Below the pieces are notes generated by a model. That model made no database searches, was not told where the DNA came from, and saw only the letters and a program-made list of their open reading frames with translations. Shown one piece after another: positions 8,522 to 17,460 of a DNA stretch of 64,000 nt. Numbering within the stretch: the first letter of the stretch is position 1; every line of letters begins with the position of its first letter. A program made the position numbers and the translations under genes. This DNA is from Stagnimonas sp965279705 (lineage in GTDB: Bacteria > Pseudomonadota > Gammaproteobacteria > Nevskiales > Nevskiaceae): the NCBI GenBank assembly GCA_965279705.1, contig OZ257257.1, forward strand, positions 1,116,001 through 1,180,000, written 5' to 3'.

Positions 8522-10504
8522 ATGCCATATCGCACCATGAAATCTTGGCTCTCGCGTTTCACCAGCAAAGTCCGTGTGTCGCCGCCGCTCAACGTGGCAG
8601 TGCCGGCAAATCGGGCGGTTACAGACCTCGTTGCGCAAGGGCAAGCCCTTGAGGACGATGGTCAAGTTGTAGAGGCCCTGGGGCGCTACCGCGAGGCACT
8701 TGCCTTGCAGCCTGATTCGGTATCGGCACTGATCAATCAGGGCAATGCCTTGCTGCTGCTCAGCGACTACGACAATGCCATCGCAAGCTACCGGCAGGCC
8801 TTGATGCTGGATGTGTACAGCGCCTCCGCGTGGCTCAATCTCGGCAATGCACTCATGCAGTCGCCGTCGGTCGACCCAGCCAGCCGAGCTCGAGTACTTG
8901 CGGAGGCTGAAGCGGCCTATCGTGCGGCGCTCAAGGCCAGGCCAGATTGGGTCGAAGCTTATTTTGGGCTGGGCTGCGCCCTGGAAGCCGGTGATGCCGC
9001 AGAGGAAGCTTGTGCGGCTTATCGCCGTGCGCTCATGCTTGACCCCACGCACCCCGGGGCGGCATTCAACCTGGCTGATCTCAGTGCGCAGCAGTTGGTG
9101 AAGCGCCGCGAGATGGGCGCTGCGCGGAAGGTGCTGATGGACTGCCTCACCCAGCAGCCGGGCCAACGCAGATTGCTGGCGCGGCTGGCCGATTTGGAAC
9201 GCGACAGCGGCATGCTGCACAGCGGTCTTGCGCGTTTGCGACAGCTGGTGGCGGCAGAGCCGGATGACTTCCCCGTTCACAGCGTGCTGTTGTTCGCGCT
9301 GAATTATTTGCCGGAGATCAGCGCACAAGAGCTGTTTGCGGCGCATCAGGCTTATGGTTGCTTGGCCGAGCAAAGCATCGCGCCGCTGCCCACACGGATG
9401 GCATGCGACCCTAATCGTCGCTTGCGCATTGGCTATGTGTCGCCTGACTTGCGGCAGCATCCGGTGTCGGTCTTTCTGATTCCGATACTGCGCCATCACG
9501 ACCGTCGTCAGGTGGAGGTGTTCTGCTACCACAACCACGACGGCGAGGATGAAATGACCCGCAAGATACGCGGCTTGTCAGATCACTGGCGCGCGGTGGC
9601 CAAGCTCGGCGACGACCGCGTGGCCCAGCAGATTGTTGACGATGAGATCGACCTGCTCATTGATCTTGCAGGCCACACCACGGGTGGGCGTATGACCCTG
9701 TTTGCGCAGCAGCCCTCACCCGTGCAACTCACCTGGCTGGGTTACCTGGGCAGCACGGGTCTGAGCCGCATGCACTACCGCATCAGCGATTTCCATACCG
9801 ATCCGGTCGGTCAATCCGACGCCCTGCACAGCGAGACCCTGTTGCGTCTGCCGGGCAGCCAGTGGTGCTACGAGCCGCAAGTGCCGCTGCCTGCGCCTAC
9901 GCCGCTGCCGTATCTGGCATGCGGTTACTGGACGTTTGGCTCGTACAACAATGGCCTCAAGCTCAACGAGGCCGCATTCGCCGCCTGGGCAGGAGTGCTC
10001 GATGCCTTCCCTGACAGTCGTTTGCGATTGTTCTCGATCGTCAACGACGCGTTGGAGCAATGGGTGCGGGCGAGCTTTGTGCAGCACGGCATCAGCAGCG
10101 ATCGTATTGACTGCATCGGGCGCATCCCGATTGACCAATATTTTGCCAGTGCCAGCGGGGTGGATATTGCGTTGGACAGCTTCCCCTACAGCGGCGGCAC
10201 GACCACCTGCGATACGCTGATGATGGGTTTGCCGGTGGTCACCATCGCAGGTGAGCGCACGCTGGCGCGCAGTGGCGTGAGCTTGCTGAATACGCTGGGT
10301 CTTCATGAATGGATCGCGTCATCGCCGCAAGACTTGCCGACGCTGTTACGCCGCCAGCTTGCCGATCCGCTGCGCATTGCTGCCTTGCGAGAAGAGCTGC
10401 CCGCACGCATGCGCAACAGTCCCTTGATGGACGCGCCGCGCTTCACCAAAAATCTGGAGCAGTGCTACCGCGAGGCCTGGCAGCAACGGTGCACCGCTGC
10501 ATGA
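8522..10504 (+). CDS. TPR / O-GlcNAc-transferase-like (GT41) protein
   Basis: A cytoplasmic protein of about 660 residues. The N-terminal third has tetratricopeptide repeats (ALGRYREALALQPDS, AIASYRQALMLD, EEACAAYRRALMLDP). The C-terminal half matches the SPINDLY/OGT glycosyltransferase family: IGYVSPDLRQHPVSVFL, LIDLAGHTTGGRM, LTWLGYLGSTG, DIALDSFPYSGGTTTCDTL and MGLPVVTIAGERT. Such enzymes transfer a sugar from a UDP donor to Ser/Thr of proteins. The start is uncertain: ATG codons at 8522 and 8537 are more likely than 8468. It is divergent from the cphA unit and convergent with the cyanophycinase gene, 6 bases apart. Its targets are unknown. Confidence 0.88.
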   Translation: MPYRTMKSWLSRFTSKVRVSPPLNVAVPANRAVTDLVAQGQALEDDGQVVEALGRYREALALQPDSVSALINQGNALLLLSDYDNAIASYRQALMLDVYSASAWLNLGNALMQSPSVDPASRARVLAEAEAAYRAALKARPDWVEAYFGLGCALEAGDAAEEACAAYRRALMLDPTHPGAAFNLADLSAQQLVKRREMGAARKVLMDCLTQQPGQRRLLARLADLERDSGMLHSGLARLRQLVAAEPDDFPVHSVLLFALNYLPEISAQELFAAHQAYGCLAEQSIAPLPTRMACDPNRRLRIGYVSPDLRQHPVSVFLIPILRHHDRRQVEVFCYHNHDGEDEMTRKIRGLSDHWRAVAKLGDDRVAQQIVDDEIDLLIDLAGHTTGGRMTLFAQQPSPVQLTWLGYLGSTGLSRMHYRISDFHTDPVGQSDALHSETLLRLPGSQWCYEPQVPLPAPTPLPYLACGYWTFGSYNNGLKLNEAAFAAWAGVLDAFPDSRLRLFSIVNDALEQWVRASFVQHGISSDRIDCIGRIPIDQYFASASGVDIALDSFPYSGGTTTCDTLMMGLPVVTIAGERTLARSGVSLLNTLGLHEWIASSPQDLPTLLRRQLADPLRIAALREELPARMRNSPLMDAPRFTKNLEQCYREAWQQRCTAA

Positions 10505-10510
10505 GGTGAT

Positions 10511-12676
10511 TCAGTGGCTGCGCATCGCACTGCGCTGCCAATCTGGTTCGCGAATGGCACGGCGTGGCTCGTTGGGGCGCGTCATGCGCAGGCTGAAATG
10601 AGCTTCACCGACAGCATCGTCTACCCGCACGTCGAATACTTCACAGCGTGCATTGCGCTCGTGGTCGTAAAGCCGGCTGGCATCGGCCTCGAAACGGCTG
10701 AGCACATCTCGGATGCGCACCGTGTCGGGTTTGCCATCGCCGCTGATGAGGCCGCTGACGGTGTCGAGAATCTGGCCAGGCTTGAGGTGACGCAGGCGCA
10801 CGTCGAGTACCTCGAAGCCGCGCGTGCCCGGCGTGTATCGCGCCTCGCGCAGGTCCAGAACCACGGTGCCGGTGGCGCCCAGCGCCTGCAACTTATGGCC
10901 GCCGCCGGTAGAGGCAAACCCAGCTTCTTCCGGCAGACCGAAGCCATAGCGCACGCCTTCTTCTAGGCAGGCCACCAGCAGGCGGCCGAGGCGATGGCGG
11001 CTGACGAAATGCTGGTCGATCAAGCCTTCGCGAAACGCGCCCATGCCCTCCTGCACCACGACGCCGCGATACCAGGGGTCGGGCGAGGCGCCGAACAGAA
11101 GCGCCTCGTCGCTGGCGCCGCCGCAGATCATCGCGCCGGAGAGCGCCGTCGCACTGCCGCCGACGGCGATCAACGTGCCACCACTGCGGTAGGCGGTAAT
11201 GACGGCATCGAGCAGCGGCGTTTCTTCACCTTGCTGGAACAGGGCGCGCATTAGGCGATCCTGATTGCCACCGGTGAACAGCGTGGCCGGGCTCGACATC
11301 AACAAGGACAGGGTGTCGTCGCTTCCGTCCCACACGGTGCAGCGGATGCCGTTGGCCTCGAACAAAGTGCGGTATTCAGCGGCGGCTTCCACGGGTTTGC
11401 CGCTGGCGACGGTGACGATGGTGATGAGCTTGCCGAGGGCCTTGAGATCTTCGAGCCAGGCGCTGCTCTCGGCGGTGAGCAGCGCGCCGATGGCTATGAG
11501 TTTGGAGCTGGCGGCGACGCTGCGCCCGCGCATGAGCTGTTTGCTGTGGCGCGTCATCCAGGCCTTGCGCGCCTCGGGGGCGAGCGCGCGACAGCGGATG
11601 TTCATGCCGTAATCGAGCACGGTGTAGCGACGTGCGGAGCCAATGCGCGCGACCCGCGAGGCGCTGGGCATGCCGCTGCGTTCCAGCTCGACGGTGACTT
11701 CGATCTGCGAATCCGGGTCGTAGGCGGTGCCAATGTCGCGGGCGTAGCGCTCGCTGTCACCGTCGGCGAGGCGGGTGAGCAGTTCGTCGAACACATTGGG
11801 TGCAAAGATGCTGCGTTCGAGATAGCCGGGGCCGGCGAACACGCGACCGCTGGCGCGCCGCGTGGGCTTTTTGCGCGGGTGCGGCATGGCAACACCTTCG
11901 GCCAGATTCCAGGCGTCGCCGTCGTCGAGATAGCTGACCCGGTAGTGGTCGAAGCGGCGGTGCCGCGCATCGGCATGGGCGAGGCTGCCGTTGACGACGA
12001 GCGCGCCTTTTTCGCCGACGATGCTGAGCATGTGGTCGTCCACGAACATGCAGGTGTTCTCGTCGATGCCGAAGCCGTACGGTGCATTGCCATGGGCCAT
12101 CGCCGCGACCAGCCGGCCGATGCGCCCGCGCTGAATGAAGTGCTGATCGACCAAGCCATACGGGAAAAACCCCAGGCCCGCACCCACCAGCAGGCCGGGC
12201 ATATCAGGGTCGCTGACCACGCCGTGGATGACCGCTTCCATCGAGGTGCCGCCGATGATCGCGGTGCGCGACATGATGGCCGCACCGGCGCTGCTGCCGG
12301 CAATCAATCCACCCGCTGCGTGCTGACGGCGAATGGCGGCGAGCACGGGTGTCTCGCGGCCGTTGGGGGCAAGGGCGCGCAGTAGCGTGGACTGATCGCC
12401 GCCGGTGAAATAGACGCTGCCCAGACGCTCGATCTGCGCCACAAGGCGTGGGTCGTGCGCGGCGGTGGCGGCGTTGCCGTGAAACAGTGGCACCAGCTCG
12501 GCATCGGTGCCGTGGTTGCGAAAGTCCGCGACCATTTCCGGGCCGACTTCCTGCGGCATCTGGCTGGCGGTGGCAAGCACGGCGATGCCGCGCGGCGCAC
12601 GTTCACGCAGGCCATTGAAGACGGCGAGGTTGTCGGCTTCGAGCCGCCCACCAATGATTGCGAGCGTGAGCGGCAT
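10511..12676 (-). CDS. Tandem (double-length) cyanophycinase
   Basis: A 721-residue protein made of two cyanophycinase-like (peptidase S51) halves, where ordinary cyanophycinases have about 270-400 residues. The enzyme cuts cyanophycin to beta-Asp-Arg. Half one (about 1-400) carries the nucleophile elbow GSSAGA at 127-132, with Ser129 as expected nucleophile, and GLVDQHFIQRGRIGRL. Half two (about 400-721) has GGSATA at 506-511, where the elbow glycine is Thr510, and GLIDQHFVSRHRLGRL. Each half ends in a similar extra strand-rich extension, which points to duplication. The ATG overlaps the stop of the upstream metallopeptidase gene, so the two are coupled. Confidence 0.85.
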   Translation of the reverse strand: MPLTLAIIGGRLEADNLAVFNGLRERAPRGIAVLATASQMPQEVGPEMVADFRNHGTDAELVPLFHGNAATAAHDPRLVAQIERLGSVYFTGGDQSTLLRALAPNGRETPVLAAIRRQHAAGGLIAGSSAGAAIMSRTAIIGGTSMEAVIHGVVSDPDMPGLLVGAGLGFFPYGLVDQHFIQRGRIGRLVAAMAHGNAPYGFGIDENTCMFVDDHMLSIVGEKGALVVNGSLAHADARHRRFDHYRVSYLDDGDAWNLAEGVAMPHPRKKPTRRASGRVFAGPGYLERSIFAPNVFDELLTRLADGDSERYARDIGTAYDPDSQIEVTVELERSGMPSASRVARIGSARRYTVLDYGMNIRCRALAPEARKAWMTRHSKQLMRGRSVAASSKLIAIGALLTAESSAWLEDLKALGKLITIVTVASGKPVEAAAEYRTLFEANGIRCTVWDGSDDTLSLLMSSPATLFTGGNQDRLMRALFQQGEETPLLDAVITAYRSGGTLIAVGGSATALSGAMICGGASDEALLFGASPDPWYRGVVVQEGMGAFREGLIDQHFVSRHRLGRLLVACLEEGVRYGFGLPEEAGFASTGGGHKLQALGATGTVVLDLREARYTPGTRGFEVLDVRLRHLKPGQILDTVSGLISGDGKPDTVRIRDVLSRFEADASRLYDHERNARCEVFDVRVDDAVGEAHFSLRMTRPNEPRRAIREPDWQRSAMRSH

Positions 12677-13806
12677 CAGTTGGACAGCAGCGCGCCCGCT
12701 TTACGCCAGTCCAGTTTTTCGCGACCGGCGATCTTGGCAATCCACTGGCCGGGCCGCACCCAGCGATGGCCTCGGGCGGCAAAGAAAATGCCGCTGGTGC
12801 GGGCGGTGATGGGGTGGCGTGTGCCGGTTTCAGGGTCGACCAGATGGCCGATCAGCTGATCTTTTTTAACCTCATCGCCCAGTGTGGCCGACCACACCAG
12901 AATGCCGGGATGATCGGCGTTGAGCGAGTCCACGGCTTCCAGCTGCGTGGCTTCGGGCAGCGTGGCGGGTGTCGTCTGTTTTGGGCCGTCGATGAAGCCG
13001 CGACCGGTGAGAAAGGCAATGAGGCCATCGGCATCCTGTGCCGCGAGCGCATCGCTCACATCGCGGTCGCCGCGCAGCTCCACCGTCGCAGCACAACAAG
13101 CGGGCGGGATGGGATGCTGCGGGAAGCGCTTGGCCAGCCGCCACCAGAGACGGCTGTTGGCCTCGTCGAACGCTTCGCCGCCCGAATCTTCCGCCAGCAG
13201 GTTGACCGGGCTTTGCAGGCAGGCGGCGAGGTCGGCGGCGGCCGGCCACAGCGGCGTGCCGATGTAGAGGTGCATCGTCGCTTCGTAGTCACAGTGCAGG
13301 TCGAGCACCACGTCGGCGTCGCAGCTCAGTGCATACAGATGGTGTTTGAGCGCCGCGTTCTCGGCCGTGGGACGCTGGTGGGGCAGGGCGGCGCGCAAGG
13401 CCTTGCGGATCAGCGCGAGATTAGTTGAGGCATCCGCCCCAAGCTGCTCAGCCACCGCGGCGGCAACCGGCTCGAACAAATCCGGATAGCCACGATTGAA
13501 ATTGGCACCGCTATCCAGCTCATAGCGCCCCAGATGCCAGCCCTGCAAGAACTGTGTCAGGCCAATCGGGTTGGCGTAGGGCACCAGAATGATCTCGCCC
13601 TTGAGCTTGCCGTCGGCATCCAGTGCGATCAGTTTTTCGCGCAGGTGCTGGGCCACCAGCAGCGCCGGGATTTCGTCGGCATGCACCGCAGCTTGCACAT
13701 AGGCCTTAGGCCCCGGCTGGCTGCCCGTGAAACGCAGCACCGTCAGGCGACGTTCGGTGCCCGGTCCGGCAGGGGGCAGCGTCAGGATTTCGGTGGAGAG
13801 AGCCAT
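12676..13806 (-). CDS. AstE/ASPA-family (M14-like) zinc hydrolase
   Basis: A 376-residue cytoplasmic protein related to succinylglutamate desuccinylase and aspartoacylase. The zinc site begins H42-A-D-E45, followed by VPYANPIGLTQF, SGANFNRGYPDL and VVLDLHCDYEATMHLY, the last with the third zinc ligand. The C-terminal part (SATLGDEVKKDQLIGHLVD) forms the usual beta domain. These enzymes remove acyl or amide-linked groups from amino acids. Its stop overlaps the start of the tandem cyanophycinase, so a role in cyanophycin breakdown, perhaps on beta-Asp-Arg or a related product, is a reasonable inference but the substrate is not readable from sequence. Confidence 0.8.
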   Translation of the reverse strand: MALSTEILTLPPAGPGTERRLTVLRFTGSQPGPKAYVQAAVHADEIPALLVAQHLREKLIALDADGKLKGEIILVPYANPIGLTQFLQGWHLGRYELDSGANFNRGYPDLFEPVAAAVAEQLGADASTNLALIRKALRAALPHQRPTAENAALKHHLYALSCDADVVLDLHCDYEATMHLYIGTPLWPAAADLAACLQSPVNLLAEDSGGEAFDEANSRLWWRLAKRFPQHPIPPACCAATVELRGDRDVSDALAAQDADGLIAFLTGRGFIDGPKQTTPATLPEATQLEAVDSLNADHPGILVWSATLGDEVKKDQLIGHLVDPETGTRHPITARTSGIFFAARGHRWVRPGQWIAKIAGREKLDWRKAGALLSN

Positions 13807-13959
13807 GCGGCAGCGTGCGCTTTGGGGGACTTAGGCATTATGACTGTGCCAAGGTCATCGCACCGCTGGACTGTCCGGGTTTATTGCCGTCAGGACGCGC
13901 CAAAAAACTCATTCGTCGGCATGCCTTGAGAAGCGCGGCTGCCGCGCTATATTCAATCC
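13807..13959. promoter_or_regulatory. Divergent intergenic region before clpS
   Basis: This 153-base gap separates the leftward hydrolase-cyanophycinase pair from the rightward clpSA pair, so both promoters should lie in it. No clear box pair, riboswitch or operator was recognised. Confidence 0.35.
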
Positions 13960-14301
13960 ATGAGTTCGCCGAAGACCCCACCCGAGAACGAAGACGACCG
14001 TGGCCGTGGTGCCGCACTCGCCGTCGCCCCTGCCAAGCCCAAGCTGCAACAACCACCGCAGTTCAAGGTGGTGATGCTGAATGACGACTTCACGCCGATG
14101 GAGTTTGTGGTGCAAGTCTTGCAGCAGTTTTTCGGGCACAGCCGCGAGAAGGCAGTGCAGATCATGTTGGCCGTTCACCAGCAGGGCAAAGCCACGGCAG
14201 GCATCTACCCGGCTGAAATCGCAGAAACCAAGACCGCGCAGGCCAATGCCTTCGCCCGCAAGAATCAACACCCGCTGCTCACCGTTCTGGAGAAAGTCTG
14301 A
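13960..14301 (+). CDS. clpS: ATP-dependent Clp protease adaptor ClpS
   Basis: ClpS (113 residues) delivers proteins with destabilising N-terminal residues to ClpAP. The core VVMLNDDFTPMEFVVQVL carries the acidic pair and Met that line the N-degron pocket, and VHQQGKATAGIYPAEIAETK supplies the pocket histidine and the ClpA-facing surface. A proline- and charge-rich leader of about 35 residues precedes it. Its stop overlaps the clpA ATG, the standard arrangement. Confidence 0.97.
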   Translation: MSSPKTPPENEDDRGRGAALAVAPAKPKLQQPPQFKVVMLNDDFTPMEFVVQVLQQFFGHSREKAVQIMLAVHQQGKATAGIYPAEIAETKTAQANAFARKNQHPLLTVLEKV

Positions 14302-16586
14302 TGCTGGCTGAAGAACTTCAAAAAGCGCTCGATGCCGCGTTTGTCCAAGCCCGCATGGAAGGCCACGAGCTGTTGACCGTTGAGCATCTGCTGCTGGCGC
14401 TGGTCTCCGACGCCAATGTCTCGGAGGTGCTCAACGCCGCCGGTGCCGACCTCGAGAAGCTTGAAGTGGCACTGCGCGACTATTTATTGAACAACCTGCA
14501 CGCCAACAAGGATCAAGCCGGCCAGATCGACACGCAGCCGACGCTGAGTTTCCAGCGCGTGCTGCAACGGGCGATCTACAACGTGCAGGCCAGCGGCAAG
14601 AAGCAGGTCACCACGCTGAATGTTCTGGTGGCAATCTTTGCCGAGAAAGACACGCAAGCTGTTTTCCTGCTCGGCGAGCAGGGCGTGAGCCGGCTCGACA
14701 TCGTCAACTACATCAGCCACGGTATTTCGAAAAACGGTACCGGCAAAGCACCGCAGGAAGCCGACAACAACGACGAGAAGGAAGAATCGGGCGAGAAGGG
14801 CGAGGTCAAGGAATCGGCACTCAAGCAGTTTGCCGTCAACCTCAACGAACGCGCCAAGCTCGGCAAGATCGACCCTTTGATCGGCCGCGACCACGAGATC
14901 GAGCGTGTGATGCAGACGCTCTGTCGCCGCCGCAAGAACAATCCCCTGCTCGTCGGCGAAGCCGGTGTGGGCAAGACCGCGATCGCCGAAGGTCTGGCCT
15001 GGCTCATCACTGAAAATCGTGTGCCGGATCTGCTCAAAAACGCAGTGATCTACTCACTCGATCTCGGCGCTCTCATTGCCGGAACCAAGTATCGCGGTGA
15101 TTTCGAGAAGCGCTTCAAGGCCGTCATCAACGAGTTGGTGAAGACACCGGGCGCGGTGGTGTTCATCGACGAAATCCACATGATCATCGGCGCCGGCAGT
15201 GCCAGCGGCGGCGTGATGGATGCGAGCAATCTGCTCAAGCCGATGCTGGCGACCGGTGAGATCAAGTGCATCGGCTCGACTACCTATCAGGAATACCGCG
15301 GCGTGTTCGAGAAGGACCGTGCACTGGCGCGGCGCTTCCAGAAAATAGATGTAGCCGAGCCTTCAGTCGAAGACACGGTGAAGATTCTTGAAGGGCTGAA
15401 AACGCGCTTTGAGGAGCACCATCAGGTGCACTACACCAGTGGCGCGATCAAGAGCGCCGTGGAGCTGGCAGCCCGTCACATCACCGATCGCCAGCTGCCG
15501 GACAAGGCCATTGACGTGATCGATGAGGCCGCTGCGCGTCTGCGTCTGCTACCCGAGAGCAAACGCCGCAAGACCGTGCAGGTGCGCGACATCGAAGAGA
15601 CGGTAGCCAAGATTGCGCGCATTCCGCCCAAGGCCGTCTCGACCAACGACCGCGACAAGTTGGCGACGCTCGAACGCGACCTCAAGCTGACTATCTTTGG
15701 GCAGGACAAGGCGATCGAACTGCTCGCCTCATCCATCAAGCTCGCCCGTTCCGGTCTGGGCAATCCTGACAAGCCCATTGGTGCCTTCCTGCTCGCCGGC
15801 CCGACTGGCGTAGGCAAGACCGAGGTGACCAAGCAACTCGCCAACAGTCTTGGCATTGAGCTGGTGCGCTTCGACATGAGCGAATACATGGAGCGCCATA
15901 CGGTCAGCCGTCTCATCGGCGCGCCGCCTGGTTACGTGGGCTTTGATCAGGGCGGTTTGTTGACCGACGCCGTGCTCAAGCAGCCGCACAGCATCGTGTT
16001 GCTGGACGAGGTCGAGAAGGCGCATCCGGATGTTTTCAACCTGCTGCTGCAGGTGATGGACCACGGCACGCTGACCGACAATAACGGCCGTCATGTCGAC
16101 TTCCGCAACGTGATTCTGGTCATGACCACCAACATGGGTGCCTTCGACGCCGCTCGCAGCACGATGGGTTTTGTCGAGCAGGATCATGCACCGGATGCGC
16201 TGGAAGCGATCAAGAAGGGCTTCACGCCCGAGTTCCGCAATCGGCTCGATGCCGTCATTCCCTTCGCCTCGCTCGGCAAAGAGCAGGTCGTTCGGGTGGT
16301 CGAGAAGTTCCTGATCCAGCTCGAAGGGCAGCTGGCCGCCAAGGGTGTGGCAATCGAGATCGACGAAGCCGCCAAGCTGTGGCTGGCCGACAAGGGCTAC
16401 GACCCGAAGATGGGGGCACGTCCGATGGCGCGGGTGATTCAGGAGCAGATCAAACGTCCGCTGGCTGAAGAGCTTTTATTCGGCAAGCTTGCCAATGGCG
16501 GCAAGGTGTTTGTGCGACTGGGTGACGAAGGTCTCAAGTTCGATATCGAGGGGCGCGAAAAGACGGCGGCACTCGAACCGGTGTGA
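14301..16586 (+). CDS. clpA: ATP-dependent Clp protease ATPase subunit ClpA
   Basis: ClpA (761 residues) unfolds substrates and feeds them to ClpP. The N-domain with two repeats covers about 1-145, joined by an acidic linker rich in Glu and Lys. The first AAA+ module has its P-loop at 219-226 (GEAGVGKT) and Walker B VVFIDEIHM. The second has GPTGVGKT at 500-507 and VLLDEVEKAH. The ClpP-docking loop near STMGFVEQDHAPDAL reads MGF where Escherichia coli ClpA has IGL. No clpP gene is in the window. Confidence 0.97.
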   Translation: MLAEELQKALDAAFVQARMEGHELLTVEHLLLALVSDANVSEVLNAAGADLEKLEVALRDYLLNNLHANKDQAGQIDTQPTLSFQRVLQRAIYNVQASGKKQVTTLNVLVAIFAEKDTQAVFLLGEQGVSRLDIVNYISHGISKNGTGKAPQEADNNDEKEESGEKGEVKESALKQFAVNLNERAKLGKIDPLIGRDHEIERVMQTLCRRRKNNPLLVGEAGVGKTAIAEGLAWLITENRVPDLLKNAVIYSLDLGALIAGTKYRGDFEKRFKAVINELVKTPGAVVFIDEIHMIIGAGSASGGVMDASNLLKPMLATGEIKCIGSTTYQEYRGVFEKDRALARRFQKIDVAEPSVEDTVKILEGLKTRFEEHHQVHYTSGAIKSAVELAARHITDRQLPDKAIDVIDEAAARLRLLPESKRRKTVQVRDIEETVAKIARIPPKAVSTNDRDKLATLERDLKLTIFGQDKAIELLASSIKLARSGLGNPDKPIGAFLLAGPTGVGKTEVTKQLANSLGIELVRFDMSEYMERHTVSRLIGAPPGYVGFDQGGLLTDAVLKQPHSIVLLDEVEKAHPDVFNLLLQVMDHGTLTDNNGRHVDFRNVILVMTTNMGAFDAARSTMGFVEQDHAPDALEAIKKGFTPEFRNRLDAVIPFASLGKEQVVRVVEKFLIQLEGQLAAKGVAIEIDEAAKLWLADKGYDPKMGARPMARVIQEQIKRPLAEELLFGKLANGGKVFVRLGDEGLKFDIEGREKTAALEPV

Positions 16587-16626
16587 GATTTATCGCGTTG
16601 TTGAGGCGGTTGGAACCAATACTGGC

Positions 16627-16653
16627 GAGGGACGACTAAACTGTTCGTCCCTC
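16627..16653 (+). promoter_or_regulatory. Perfect inverted repeat before the DUF1134 gene
   Basis: Nine bases at 16627-16635 (GAGGGACGA) pair perfectly with 16645-16653 (TCGTCCCTC) around a nine-base loop. It lies 15 bases before the start codon of the downstream lipoprotein gene and 40 bases after clpA. There is no T-run after the stem, so a simple intrinsic terminator is unlikely. It could be an operator, an mRNA 5' stabilising stem or a translational control hairpin. Confidence 0.5.
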
Positions 16654-16668
16654 CAGCCGGAAATTACG

Positions 16669-17292
16669 ATGCGATCACTCGCACTTAGCCTTATCGCGTT
16701 GCTGATACTCGCCGCGTGCACCCCCATCCGTGGCACCGAGGACAACGCGCGTTCATCAGAAACTGTGTCGGAGCGTGCTCAGCCTGTGCCTGAAGCCCCC
16801 GCAGAGACGCAGACCTACACGCGTGAGGAAATCCTCAACTCTGCCAAGACGTTTTTTGGTGGCACGACGTCCGAGCTTGCGTCACTCATTGAAAAAGCTT
16901 TTTCGGACTACGGCCAGCCGGTCGCCTACATCGAGGGCGAGGAAGGCTCGGGCGCATTTATTGTTGGCCTGCGTTATGGACAAGGCTACCTACAATACAA
17001 GGGCGGCGGCCGTGGGCCAGTATTCTGGCAGGGGCCTTCTGTTGGTTTCGACTACGGAGGCAACGCCTCCAAGGTGTTCACATTGGTCTATAACCTGCGC
17101 AAGACTGATCAGTTGTTTCAGCGCTATCCGGGCGTCGAGGGTAGTCTCTATGTGGTCGCTGGCTTTGGACTCAACTATCAGCGTAGCGATGAAGTGGTTT
17201 TAGCTCCGATACGCACGGGTGTTGGACTGCGCGCTGGAGCCAACATCGGCTACGTGCATTACACCCGTGAACCGAGCTATATACCTTTCTAG
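16669..17292 (+). CDS. DUF1134 (EipA-like) lipoprotein
   Basis: A 207-residue exported protein. The start at 16669 gives a signal ending LLILAAC, a good lipobox with Cys18 as the lipidated residue; the frame is open further upstream but that part lacks a signal and overlaps clpA. After a Pro/Glu-rich linker comes the DUF1134 domain with EILNSAKTFFGGTTSELA, GLRYGQGYLQYKGG and GPSVGFDYGGNASKVFTLVYNL, ending in a TGVGLRAGANIGYV-type segment. DUF1134 founder EipA of Brucella is a small periplasmic barrel needed for envelope integrity. Its place beside the O-antigen cluster fits an envelope role. Confidence 0.82.
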   Translation: MRSLALSLIALLILAACTPIRGTEDNARSSETVSERAQPVPEAPAETQTYTREEILNSAKTFFGGTTSELASLIEKAFSDYGQPVAYIEGEEGSGAFIVGLRYGQGYLQYKGGGRGPVFWQGPSVGFDYGGNASKVFTLVYNLRKTDQLFQRYPGVEGSLYVVAGFGLNYQRSDEVVLAPIRTGVGLRAGANIGYVHYTREPSYIPF

Positions 17293-17342
17293 ACCTCACC
17301 AGTCACAGTGCGTTCAGCGGGGTTTGTAATGTTCAAGACTTG

Positions 17343-17372
17343 TTGCGACGCACAAAATTGATGCACTATTAG
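17343..17372 (+). promoter_or_regulatory. Possible sigma70 promoter of the O-antigen cluster
   Basis: TTGCGA at 17343-17348 and TATTAG at 17367-17372 are separated by 18 bases, each matching four of six consensus positions. They lie about 90 bases before galE in the AT-richer 17293-17460 gap. No JUMPstart or ops element (GGCGGTAG) was found. This is a weak, by-eye match. Confidence 0.25.
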
Positions 17373-17460
17373 TGGGCGTAAGGGCGCACATTTGGCTATA
17401 GCTTCTTTTAAGGGGCGGCCCGGGTTTTGCTTCACGACATCGGGTAAATAAGGAAAGTAA

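Noticed and set aside
17293..17460. JUMPstart/ops anti-termination element
   Set aside because: Expected before some O-antigen operons, but no GGCGGTAG or close match is present.
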